A stretch of DNA of 64,000 nt, taken from assembly GCA_037013495.1 (NCBI GenBank), contig CM072812.1:61846938-61910937 (forward strand), written 5' to 3'. This stretch comes from Hippophae tibetana. Lineage: Eukaryota > Streptophyta > Magnoliopsida > Rosales > Elaeagnaceae. Below, piece by piece: positions 52,893-64,000 of this stretch (the first letter of the stretch is position 1; each line of letters opens with the position of its first letter). The position numbers were made by a program, and so were the translations under genes. The notes under the pieces were generated by a model that did no database searches, had not been told where the DNA came from, and worked only from the letters and a program-made list of their open reading frames with translations.

Positions 52893-55475
52893 GTGAGTTT
52901 TCACTCACGATTGAAAAGAACAATTAAATAATTATTGTTTTAAATCTAAAATTCAAAAACGGATAGATGAAGACATATAAATTATTTTCTTCACCAAGGC
53001 TCTCATTCTAAATTATATTTAACCTTTAGGTGAACAACTTACTAAATGAAGGAAATATTAACGATTGAATTGCAAAGAACGTGGTTAAGATGATTAATAA
53101 AGAATCCTATAGAAAAAGAACCGAAAACAACGCAATATGGTGAAACCAAAATTTCTAACATCAATAAGTTGTGTAAACAATGGAGTTTGGGTTCCCAAAT
53201 GTTGAGAATAGAACTAATGCTTTGTTGCATTTTTAGAAATCGTAACGACCTTCCATATGATTTATTATAATAGCGGTGTCAATGCATGATTTAAAAATTT
53301 TAAAAGTTTAACGTTGCAACCCCAATTAATAACTTCTTTGTTTTTTAAACTGTGACATGGTGCAACAATCTTATTCTTTTGAAAAACAAAGATAGATCAA
53401 CACACATAAAAAAAGGAACAAAAAAAATACGAAGAATTTAAAGAAAACTATAAAAGGAAATCCAAAGATTAAAACAACGACAACAAAATCGATAGAAAAC
53501 GCAAGGGATGAAGCATTAAATTTCTTTCTTTTTATTGTGAGTTTTCACTCAAGAATTAAAAAAAAATTAAATAATTATTGTTTTAAATCTAAAATTCAAA
53601 AACGGATAGATGAAGACATATAACCTTTTTTTTTTCACCACGACTCTCATTCTAAAATATGTGTAACCTTTAGGTCAACAAACTAGTAACTCAATGAAAT
53701 AATAACAATTGAATTGGAAAGAACATGGTTAAGATGATTAATAGAGAAACCTATAGAAAAACAACCGAAAACAACGCAATATGGTGAAACCAAAATTTAT
53801 GACATCAGTAAGTTGTGTAAACAATGGAGTTTGGGTTCCCAAATGTTGAGAACAGAACTAATGCTTTGTTACATTTTTAGAAATCGAAATGACCATCCAT
53901 ATGATTTACTATAATAGCTGTGTCGATGCACGATTTAAAAATTTTAACAGTTTAACGTTGCAACCCCAATTAATAACTTCTTTGTTTTTTAAACTCCTGA
54001 CATGCTGCAACAATCTTATTTTTTTGAAAAACAAAGATTGATGAACACACATAAAAAAAGGAACAAAAAAAAGATACGAAGAATTTAAAGAAAACTATAA
54101 AAGGAAATATAAAGATTAAAACAACGACAACAAAATTGAGAGAAAACGCAAGGGATGAAGGATTAAATTTCTTTCTTTTTATTGCGAGTTTTCACTCAAG
54201 AATGAAAAAAAAAATTAAATAATTATTGTTTTAAATCTAAAATTCAAAAACGGATAGATGAAGACATATAACCTTTTTTTTCCATCAAGGCTCTCATTCT
54301 AAATTACGTGTAACCTTTAGGTCAACAAACTAGTAACTCAATGAAATATTAACAATTGAATTGGAAGAACGTGGTTAAGATGATTAATATAGAAACCTAT
54401 AGAAAAAGAACCGAAAACAACGCAATAAGGTGAAACCAAAATTTATGACATCTGTAATTTGTGTAAACAATGGAGTTTGGGTTCAAAAATATTGAGAACA
54501 GAACTAATGCTTTGTTACATTTTTAGAAATCGAAACGACCTTCCATATGATTTACAATAATAGATGTGTCGATGCACGATTTAAAAATTTTAATAGTTTA
54601 ACGTTGCAACCCGAATTAATAACTTCTTTGTTTTTTAAACTCTGATATGGTGCAACAATCTTATTCTTTTGAAAAACAAAGATAGATTAACACACATGAA
54701 AAAAAGGAACAAAACAAATACGAAGAATTTAAAAAAAAAACTATAAAAGGAAATCCAAAGATTAACACAACGGCAACAAAATTGATAGAAAACGCAAGGG
54801 ATGAAGCATTAAATTTCTTTCTTTTTATTGTGAGTTTTCACTCAAGAATGAAAAAAACAATTAAATAATTGTTGTTTTAAATCTAAAATTCAAAAACGGA
54901 TAGATTAAGACATATAACCTTTTTTCTTCACCAAGGCTCTCATTTTAAATTATCTGTAACCTTTAGGTGAACAACCTAGTAACTCAACGAAATATTAACG
55001 ATTGAATTGCAAAGAACGTGGTTAAGATGATTAATAAAGAATCCTATAGAAAAAGAACCGAAAACAACGCAATATGGTGATACCAAAATTTATGACATCA
55101 TTAAGTTGTGTAAACAATGTAGTTTCGTTCCCAAATGTTGAGAAAAGAACTAATGCTTTGTTGCATTTTTAGAAATCGAAACGACCTTCCATATGATTTA
55201 TTATAATAGCCGTGTCGATGCACGATTTAAAATTTTTAATAGTTTAACGTTGCAACCCCAATAAATAACTTCTTTGTTTTTTAAGCTGTGACATGCTGCA
55301 ACAATCTTATTTTTTTGAAAAACAAAGATAGATTAACACACATAAAAAAAGGAACAAAAAAAAAGATACGAAGAATTTAAAGAAAACTATGAATGGAAAT
55401 CCAAAGATTAAAACAACGACAAAAGAATTGATAGAAAACGCATGGGATGAAGGATTAAATTTCTTTCTTTTTATT
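52893..55475 (+). repeat. Four-monomer higher-order unit (A-G''-G'-B), copy 2, 2583 bp
   Basis: Monomers start at 52893, 53537, 54184 and 54830, matching those 2582-2583 bp upstream. Only a handful of differences are visible, mostly homopolymer length. The start 'cacgattgaaaag' at 52893 is shared with 55476 rather than with 50311 ('cacgaatgaaaag'). The exchange point therefore lies just inside the A monomer, after the anchor. Confidence 0.9.
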
Positions 55476-58400
55476 GTGAGTTTTCACTCACGATTGAAAA
55501 GAACAATTAAATAATTATTGTTTTAAATCTAAAATTCAAAAACGGATAGATGAAGACATATAAATTATTTTCTTCACCAAGGCTCTCATTCTAAATTATA
55601 TTTAACCTTTAGATGAACAACCTAGTAAATGAACGAAATATTAACGATTGAATTGCAAAGAACGTGTTTAAGATGATTAATAAAGAATCCTATCGAAAAA
55701 GAACCGAAAACAACGCAATATGGTGAAACCAAAATTTCTAACATCAGTAAGTTGTGTAAACAATGGAGTTTGGGTTCCCAAATGTTGAGAATAGAACTAA
55801 TGCTTTGTTGCATTTTTAGAAATCGTAACGACCTTCCATATGATTTATTATAATAGCAGTGTCAATGCATGATTTAAAAAATTTAACAGTTTAACGTTGC
55901 AACCCCAATTAATAACTTCTTTGTTTTTTAAACTGTGACATGGTGCAACAATCTTATTCTTTTGAAAAACAAAGATAGTTCAACACACATAAAAAAAGGA
56001 ACAAAAAAAATACGAAGAATTTAAAGAAAACTATAAAAGGAAATCCAAAGATTAAAACAACGAAAACAAAATTGATAGAAAACGCAAGGGATGAAGCATT
56101 AAATTTCTTTCTTTTTATTGTGAGTTTTCACTCAAGAATGAAAAAAAAAAATTAAATAATTATTGTTTTAAATCTAAAATTCAAAAACGGATAGATGAAG
56201 ACATATAACCTTTTTTTTCACCATGGCTCTCATTCCAAATTATGTGTAACCTTTAGGTCAACAAACTAGTAACTCAATGAAATATTAACAATTGAATTGG
56301 AAAGAACGTGGTTAAGATGATTAATATAGAAACCTATAGAAAAAGAACCGAAAACAACGCAATATGGTGAAACCAAAATTTCTAACATCAGTAAGTCGTG
56401 TAAACAATGGAGTTTGGGTTCCCAAATGTTGAGAATAGAACTAATGCTTTGTTGCATTTTTAGAAATCGAAACGAGCTTCCATATGATTTATTATAATAG
56501 CCGTGTCGATGCACGATTTAAAATTTTTAATAGTTTAACGTTGCAACCCCAATTAATAACTTCTTTGTTTTTTAAGCTGTGACATCCTGCAACAATCTTA
56601 TTTTTTTGAAAAACAAATATAGATTAACACACATAAAAAAGGAACAAAAAAAAGATACGAAGAATTTAAAGAAAACTATAAAAGGAAATATAAAGATTAA
56701 AACAACGACAACAAAATTGATAGAAAACGCAAGGGATGAAGGATTAAATTTCTTTCTTTTTATTTTGAGTTTTCACTCAAGAATGAAAAAAACAATTAAA
56801 TAATTATTGTTTTAAATCTAAAATTCAAAAACGGATAGATGAAGACATATAACCTTTTTTTTTCATCAAGGCTCTCATTCTAAATTACGTGTAACCTTTA
56901 GGTCAACAAACTAGTAACTCAATGAAATATTAACAATTGAATTGGAAGAACGTGGTTAAGATGATTAATATAGAAACCTATAGAAAAAGAACCGAAAACA
57001 ACGCAATAAGGTGAAACCAAAATTTATGACATCTGTAATTTGTGTAAACAATGGAGTTTGGGTTCAAAAATATTGAGAACAGAACTAATGCTTTGTTACA
57101 TTTTTAGAAATCGAAACGACCTTCCATATGATTTACAATAATAGATGTGTCGATGCACGATTTAAAAATTTTAATAGTTTAACGTTGCAACCCGAATTAA
57201 TAACTTCTTTGTTTTTTAAACTCTGATATGGTGCAACAATCTTATTCTTTTGAAAAACAAAGATAGATTAACACACATGAAAAAAAGGAACAAAACAAAT
57301 ACGAAGAATTTAAAAAAAAACTATAAAAGGAAATCCAAAGATTAACACAACGGCAACAAAATTGATAGAAAACGCAAGGGATGAAGCATTAAATTTCTTT
57401 CTTTTTATTGTGAGTTTTCACTCAAGAATGAAAAAAACAATTAAATAATTGTTGTTTTAAATCTAAAATTCAAAAACGGATAGATTAAGACATATAACCT
57501 TTTTTCTTCACCAAGGCTCTCATTTTAAATTATCTGTAACCTTTAGGTGAACAACCTAGTAACTCAACGAAATATTAACGATTGAATTGCAAAGAACGTG
57601 GTTAAGATGATTAATAAAGAATCCTATAGAAAAAGACCCGAAAACAACGCAATATGCTGATACCAAAATTTATGACATCATTAAGTTGTGTAAACAATGT
57701 AGTTTCGTTCCCAAATGTTGAGAAAAGAACTAATGCTTTGTTGCATTTTTAGAAATCGAAACGACCTTCCATATGATTTATTATAATAGCCGTGTCGATG
57801 CATGATTTAAAATTTTTAATAGTTTAACGTTGCAACCCCAATTAATAACTTCTTTGTTTTTTAAACTGTGACATGCTGCAACAATCTTATTTTTTTGAAA
57901 AACAAATATAGATTAACACACATAAAAAACGGAACAAAAAAAAAGATACGAAGAATTTAAAGAAAACTATGAATGGAAATCCAAAGATTAAAACAACGAC
58001 AACAGAATTGATAGAAAACGCATGGGATGAAGGATTAAATTTCTTTCTTTTTATTGTGAGTTTTCACTCACGAATGAAAAGAACAATTAAATAATTATTG
58101 TTTTAAATCTAAAATTCAAAAACGGATAGATGAAGACATACAAATTATTTTCTTCACCAAGGCTCTCATTCTAAATTATATTTAACCTTTAGGTGAACAA
58201 CCTAGTAAATGAACGAAATATTAACGATTGAATTGCAAAGAACGTGTTTAAGATGATTAATAAAGAATCCTATAGAAAAAGAACCGAAAACAACGCAATA
58301 TGGTGAAACCAAAATTTCTAACATCAGTAAGTTGTGTAAACAATGGAGTTTGGGTTCCCAAATGTTGAGAATAGAACTAATGCTTTGTTGCATTTTTAGA

Positions 58401-59348
58401 AATCGTAACGACCTTCCATATGATTTATTATAATAGCGGTGTCAATGCATGATTTAAAAAATTTAACAGTTTAACGTTGCAACCCCAATTAATAACTTCT
58501 TTGTTTTTTAAACTGTGACATGGTGCAACAATCTTATTCTTTTGAAAAACAAAGATAGATTAACACACATGAAAAAAAGGAACAAAAAAAATACGAAGAA
58601 TTTAAAGAAAACTATAAAAAGAAATCCAAAGATTAAAACAACGAAAACAAAATTGATAGAAAACGCAAGGGATGAAGCATTAAATTTCTTTCTTTTTATT
58701 GTGAGTTTTCACTCAAGAATGAAAAAAAAAATTAAATAATTATTGTTTTAAATCTAAAATTCAAAAACGGATAGATGAAGACATATAACCTTTTTTTTTT
58801 CACCATGGCTCTCATTCTAAATTATGTGTAACCTTTAGGTCAACAAACTAGTAACTCAATGAAATATTAACAATTGAATTGGAAAGAACGTGGTTAAGAT
58901 GATTAATATAGAAACCTATAGAAAAAGAACCGAAAACAACGCAATATGCTGAAACCAAAATTTATGACATCAGTAAGTTGTGTAAACAATGGAGTTTGGG
59001 TTCCCAAATGTTGAGAATAGAACTAATGCTTTGTTGCATTTTTAGAAATCGAAACGACCTTCCATATGATTTACTATAATAGCCGTGTCGATGCACGATT
59101 TAAAATTTTTAATAGTTTAACGTTGCAACCCCAATTAATAACTTCTTTGTTTTTTAAACTGTGACAAGCTGCAACAATCTTATTCTTTTGAAAAACAAAG
59201 ATAGATTAACACACATAAAAAAAGGAACAAAAAAAAAGATACGAAGAATTTAAAGAAAACTATGAATGGAAATCCAAAGATTAAAACAACGACAACAGAA
59301 TTGATAGAAAACGCATAGGATGAAGGATTAAATTTCTTTCTTTTTATT
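55476..59348 (+). repeat. Six-monomer higher-order unit (A-G-G'-B-A-G), copy 1, ~3873 bp
   Basis: Monomers start at 55476 (A with 'tttagatgaac' and 'cctatcg'), 56120 (G with 'caccatggctc', 'aagtcgtg' and 'acgagcttcc'), 56765 (G' with anchor 'ttgag'), 57410 (B with 'aattgttgtttt', 'agacccg' and 'atgctgatacc'), 58056 (A with 'gacatacaaatt') and 58701 (G with 'caccatggctc'). The order differs from the 43.9-51.6 kb six-monomer unit because it includes a B monomer. The G'-B-A core resembles 51602-53536. Confidence 0.88.
57789..57806 (+). repeat. Half-decayed CpG block in a B monomer
   Basis: The site reads 'cgtgtcgatgcatga'. The first two CpGs are intact and the third is TpG. Most B monomers have 'cgtgtcgatgcacga', while A monomers have 'ggtgtcaatgcatga'. 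With 'cgtgtcaatgcacga' at about 3624-3638, all four combinations at the last two CpG sites exist in the window. Confidence 0.7.
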
Positions 59349-62300
59349 GTGAGTTTTCACTCACGAATGAAAAGAACAATTAAATAATTATTGTTTTAAA
59401 TCTAAAATTCAAAAACGGATAGATGAAGACATATAAATTATTTTCTTCACCAAGGCTCTCATTCTAAATTATATTTAACCTTTAAATGAACAACCTAGTA
59501 AATGAACGAAATATTAACGATTGAATTGCAAAGAACGTGTTTAAGATGATTAATAAAGAATCCTATCGAAAAAGAACTGAAAACAACGCAATATGGTGAA
59601 ACCAAAATTTCTAACATCAGTAAGTTGTGTAAACAATGGAGTTTGGGTTCCCAAATGTTGAGAATAGAACTAATGCTTTGTTGCATTTTTAGAAATCGTA
59701 ACGACCTTCCATATGATTTATTATAATAGCGGTGTCAATGCATGATTTAAAAAATTTAACAGTTTAACGTTGCAACCCCAATTAATAACTTCTTTGTTTT
59801 TTAAACTGTGACATGGTGCAACAATCTTATTCTTTTGAAAAACAAAGATAGTTCAACACACATAAAAAAAGGAACAAAAAAAATACGAAGAATTTAAAGA
59901 AAACTATAAAAGGAAATCCAAAGATTAAAACAACGAAAACAAAATTGATAGAAAACGCAAGGGATGAAGCATTAAATTTCTTTCTTTTTATTGTGAGTTT
60001 TCACTCAAGAATGAAAAAAAAAATTAAATAATTATTGTTTTAAATCTAAAATTCAAAAACGGATAGATGAAGACATATAACCTTTTTTTCACCATGGCTC
60101 TCATTCCAAATTATGTGTAACCTTTAGGTCAACAAACTAGTAACTCAATGAAATATTAACAATTGAATTGGAAAGAACGTGGTTAAGATGATTAATATAG
60201 AAACCTATAGAAAAAGAACCGAAAACAACGCAATATGGTGAAACCAAAATTTCTAACATCAGTAAGTCGTGTAAACAATGGAGTTTGGGTTCCCAAATGT
60301 TGAGAATAGAACTAATGCTTTGTTGCATTTTTAGAAATCGAAACGAGCTTCCATATGATTTATTATAATAGCCGTGTCGATGCACGATTTAAAATTTTTA
60401 ATAGTTTAACGTTGCAACCCCAATTAATAACTTCTTTGTTTTTTAAGCTGTGACATGCTGCAACAATCTTATTTTTTTGAAAAACAAATATAGATTAACA
60501 CACATAAAAAAGGAACAAAAAAAAGATACGAAGAATTTAAAGAAAACTATAAAAGGAAATATAAAGATTAAAACAACGACAACAAAATTGATAGAAAACG
60601 CAAGGGATGAAGGATTAAATTTCTTTCTTTTTATTTTGAGTTTTCACTCAAGAATGAAAAAAACAATTAAATAATTATTGTTTTAAATCTAAAATTCAAA
60701 AACGGATAGATGAAGACATATAACCTTTTTTTTTCATCAAGGCTCTCATTCTAAATTACGTGTAACCTTTAGGTCAACAAACTAGTAACTCAATGAAATA
60801 TTAACAATTGAATTGGAAGAACGTGGTTAAGATGATTAATATAGAAACCTATAGAAAAAGAACCGAAAACAACGCAATAAGGTGAAACCAAAATTTATGA
60901 CATCTGTAATTTGTGTAAACAATGGAGTTTGGGTTCAAAAATATTGAGAACAGAACTAATGCTTTGTTACATTTTTAGAAATCGAAACGACCTTCCATAT
61001 GATTTACAATAATAGATGTGTCGATGCACGATTTAAAAATTTTAATAGTTTAACGTTGCAACCCGAATTAATAACTTCTTTGTTTTTTAAACTCTGATAT
61101 GGTGCAACAATCTTATTCTTTTGAAAAACAAAGATAGATTAACACACATGAAAAAAAGGAACAAAACAAATACGAAGAATTTAAAAAAAAACTATAAAAG
61201 GAAATCCAAAGATTAACACAACGGCAACAAAATTGATAGAAAACGCAAGGGATGAAGCATTAAATTTCTTTCTTTTTATTGTGAGTTTTCACTCAAGAAT
61301 GAAAAAAACAATTAAATAATTGTTGTTTTAAATCTAAAATTCAAAAACGGATAGATTAAGACATATAACCTTTTTTCTTCACCAAGGCTCTCATTTTAAA
61401 TTATCTGTAACCTTTAGGTGAACAACCTAGTAACTCAACGAAATATTAACGATTGAATTGCAAAGAACGTGGTTAAGATGATTAATAAAGAATCCTATAG
61501 AAAAAGACCCGAAAACAACGCAATATGCTGATACCAAAATTTATGACATCATTAAGTTGTGTAAACAATGTAGTTTCGTTCCCAAATGTTGAGAAAAGAA
61601 CTAATGCTTTGTTGCATTTTTAGAAATCGAAACGACCTTCCATATGATTTATTATAATAGCCGTGTCGATGCATGATTTAAAATTTTTAATAGTTTAACG
61701 TTGCAACCCCAATTAATAACTTCTTTGTTTTTTAAACTGTGACATGCTGCAACAATCTTATTTTTTTGAAAAACAAATATAGATTAACACACATAAAAAA
61801 CGGAACAAAAAAAAAGATACGAAGAATTTAAAGAAAACTATGAATGGAAATCCAAAGATTAAAACAACGACAACAGAATTGATAGAAAACGCATGGGATG
61901 AAGGATTAAATTTCTTTCTTTTTATTGTGAGTTTTCACTCACGAATGAAAAGAACAATTAAATAATTATTGTTTTAAATCTAAAATTCAAAAACGGATAG
62001 ATGAAGACATACAAATTATTTTCTTCACCAAGGCTCTCATTCTAAATTATATTTAACCTTTAGGTGAACAACCTAGTAAATGAACGAAATATTAACGATT
62101 GAATTGCAAAGAACGTGTTTAAGATGATTAATAAAGAATCCTATAGAAAAAGAACCGAAAACAACGCAATATGGTGAAACCAAAATTTCTAACATCAGTA
62201 AGTTGTGTAAACAATGGAGTTTGGGTTCCCAAATGTTGAGAATAGAACTAATGCTTTGTTGCATTTTTAGAAATCGTAACGACCTTCCATATGATTTATT

Positions 62301-63214
62301 ATAATAGCGGTGTCAATGCATGATTTAAAAAATTTAACAGTTTAACGTTGCAACCCCAATTAATAACTTCTTTGTTTTTTAAACTGTGACATGGTGCAAC
62401 AATCTTATTCTTTTGAAAAACAAAGATAGTTCAACACACATAAAAAAAGGAACAAAAAAATACGAAGAATTTAAAGAAAACTATAAAAAGAAATCCAAAG
62501 ATTAAAACAACGAAAACAAAATTGATAGAAAACGCAAGGGATGAAGCATTAAATTTCTTTCTTTTTATTGTGAGTTTTCACTCAAGAATGAAAAAAAAAA
62601 TTAAATAATTATTGTTTTAAATCTAAAATTCAAAAACGGATAGATGAAGACATATAACCTTTTTTTTTCACCATGGCTCTCATTCTAAATTATGTGTAAC
62701 CTTTAGGTCAACAAACTAGTAACTCAATGAAATATTAACAATTGAATTGGAAAGAACGTGGTTAAGATGATTAATATAGAAACCTATAGAAAAAGAACCG
62801 AAAACAACGCAATATGCTGAAACCAAAATTTATGACATCAGTAAGTTGTGTAAACAATGGAGTTTGGGTTCCCAAATGTTGAGAACAGAACTAATACTTT
62901 GTTACATTTTTACAAATCGAAACGACCTTCCATATGATTTACTATAATAGCCGTGTCGATGCACGATTTAAAAATTTTAACAGTTTAACGTTGCAACCCC
63001 AATTAATAACTTCTTTGTTTTTTAAACTGTGCCATGCTGCAAGAATCTTATTTTTTTGAAAAACAAAGATAGATTAACACACATAAATAAGGAACAAAAA
63101 AAAGATACGAAGAATTTAAAGAAAACTATAAAAGGAAATCCAAAGATTAAAACAACGACAACAAAATGGAGAGAAAACGCAAGGGTTGAAGCATTAAATA
63201 TCTTTCTTTTTATT
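59349..63214 (+). repeat. Six-monomer higher-order unit (A-G-G'-B-A-G), copy 2, ~3866 bp
   Basis: Monomers start at 59349, 59993, 60636, 61281, 61927 and 62570, each 3866-3873 bp from its partner in copy 1. Private variants 'aagtcgtg', 'acgagcttcc', the 'ttgag' anchor, 'agacccg' and 'gacatacaaatt' are all repeated. Differences are more frequent than in the 43.9-51.6 kb pair: 'tttaaatgaac' versus 'tttagatgaac', 'gaactg' versus 'gaaccg', and 'gatagttcaac' versus 'gatagattaac'. This duplication therefore looks somewhat older, or was partly converted. Confidence 0.88.
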
Positions 63215-64000
63215 CTGAGTTTTCACTCAAGAATGAAAAGAACAATTAAATAATTATTGTTTTAAATCTAAAATTCAAAAACGGATAGATGAAGACATAT
63301 ACCCTTTTTTCCCCACGGCTCTTATTCTAAATTATGTGTAACCTTTAGGTCAACAAACTAGTAACGCAATGAAATATTAACAATTGAATTGGAAAGAACG
63401 TGGTTAAGATGATGAATAGATAAACCTATAGAAAAACAACCGAAAACAACGCAATATGGTGAAACCAAAATTTATGACATCAGTAAGTTGTGTAAACAAT
63501 GGAGTTTGGGTTCAAAAATATTGAGAACAGAACTAATGCTTTGTTACATTTTTAGAAATCGAAATGACCTTCCATATGATTTACTATAATAGCCATATCG
63601 ATGCACGATTTCAAAATTTTAATAGTTTAACGTTGCAACTCGAATTAATAACTTCTTTTTTTTAAACTGTGACATGCTGCAACAATCTTATTCTTTTGAA
63701 AAACAAAGATAGATTAACACACATAAAAAAAGGAACAAAAAAAAGATACGAAGAATTTATAGAAAACTATAAAAGGAAATATAAAGATTAAAACAACGAC
63801 AACAAAATTGATAGAAAACGCAAGGGATGAAGGATTAAATTTCTTTCTTTTTATTGTGAGTTTTCACTCAAGTATGAAAAAAACAATTAAATAATTATTG
63901 TTTTAAATCTAATTTTCAAAAACGGATAGATGAAGACATATAACCTTTTTTTCCATCAAGGCTCTCATTCTAAATTATATGTAACCTTTAGGTCAACAAA
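63215..64000 (+). repeat. Diverged G-like monomer and partial monomer at the window edge
   Basis: The monomer at 63215 (anchor 'ctgag') has private changes such as 'tttttccccacggctc', 'gtaacgcaatg', 'gatgaatagataaacc' and 'gccatatcg', and is only 641 bp. A partial monomer from 63856 ('tcaagtatg', 'ctaattttc', 'tccatcaagg') runs off the end. Variant density rises again here, and the array continues beyond the window. Confidence 0.85.

Larger units (their letters stand above)
1..64000 (+). repeat. Satellite DNA array, ~645-bp monomer, about 99 tandem copies
   Basis: The anchor GTGAGTTTTCACTCA, or a one-base variant, begins at 11, 658, 1304, 1951, 2596, 3241, 3888 and so on to 63215 and 63856. 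That is 100 anchors, hence 99 complete anchor-to-anchor repeats plus two partial ends. Spacing is 641-648 bp with a mean of 644.9. All copies face the same way, and no interval is long enough to hold an insertion. Small length differences come mainly from the homopolymer runs near the 3' end of the monomer and from the T-run at about +85. Conserved landmarks in every monomer include 'ccttccatatgattta', 'gtttaacgttgcaacc', 'attaataacttcttt' and 'aaaacgcaagggatgaagg' or its 'gcatggg' form. Uniform direction, fixed period and block-wise homogenisation are typical of eukaryotic satellite DNA. I do not recognise the family; chromosomal location is inference. Confidence 0.97.

Noticed and set aside
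1-64000. CRISPR array
   Set aside because: Period is ~645 bp, and the sequence between anchors is itself repeated. There are no short direct repeats with unique spacers and no cas genes.
1-64000. LTR, LINE, SINE or DNA-transposon origin of the monomer
   Set aside because: No reverse transcriptase or transposase reading frame, terminal repeats, target-site duplications or poly(A)-ended dispersed copies are visible. A very old origin from such an element cannot be excluded.

Overview
The whole 64-kb window is one uninterrupted head-to-tail array of an A+T-rich (roughly 70% by eye) satellite DNA with a monomer of about 645 bp. I used the motif GTGAGTTTTCACTCA (or a one-base variant of it) as an anchor and located it 100 times on the + strand, first at 11 and last at 63856. 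The mean spacing is 644.9 bp and every interval is 641-648 bp. All monomers have the same orientation. I see no gene, RNA gene, transposon, CRISPR array or unique sequence. The window suggests constitutive heterochromatin (centromeric, pericentromeric or subtelomeric) of a eukaryote. I do not recognise the monomer and cannot name the species, phylum or chromosomal location from the sequence.

I name monomer variants for this report only. A has 'aaattattttc' and 'taaatgaacg'. B has 'cctcttttc' or 'attttaaattatctg', and usually 'gctgatacc' and 'gaatgg'. C has 'aggtcaac' with 'gaaagcaa'. D has 'aaggaaatattaatg'. E has 'catgagtaag'. F has 'gattgagttgc'. G has 'caccacggc', 'caccatggc' or 'catcaaggc', with 'atatagaaacc' (in the G'' form 'caccacgac' with 'atagagaaacc').

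Layout: 1-3240 is a 1293-bp dimer in about 2.5 copies. 3241-6466 is diverged single monomers. 6467-11626 is an imperfect 4-monomer unit in two copies. 12914-19349 is a 5-monomer unit (C-C-D-E-F) in two copies. 20639-22569 is three nearly identical A monomers. 22570-27080 is a mosaic. 27081-40638 is dominated by a 1292-bp A-B dimer, with a nested 5-monomer period. 40639-43860 repeats pieces of 29.0-32.2 kb. 43861-51601 is a 6-monomer (3870-bp) unit in two almost identical copies. 50311-55475 is a 4-monomer (2582-bp) unit in two copies. 55476-63214 is another 6-monomer (about 3870-bp) unit in two copies. The end of the window is still inside the array.

The left third is more diverged and its higher-order pattern is blurred. 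The right two thirds carry recent, nearly identical higher-order repeats (HORs) whose length changes from place to place (1, 2, 4, 5 or 6 monomers). This is what repeated unequal exchange or segmental amplification leaves behind. Many variant sites between monomers are CpG versus TpG/CpA, which hints at cytosine methylation in the germline. The short open frames (60-94 codons, mostly antisense) recur because the repeat recurs, and I do not call them genes.
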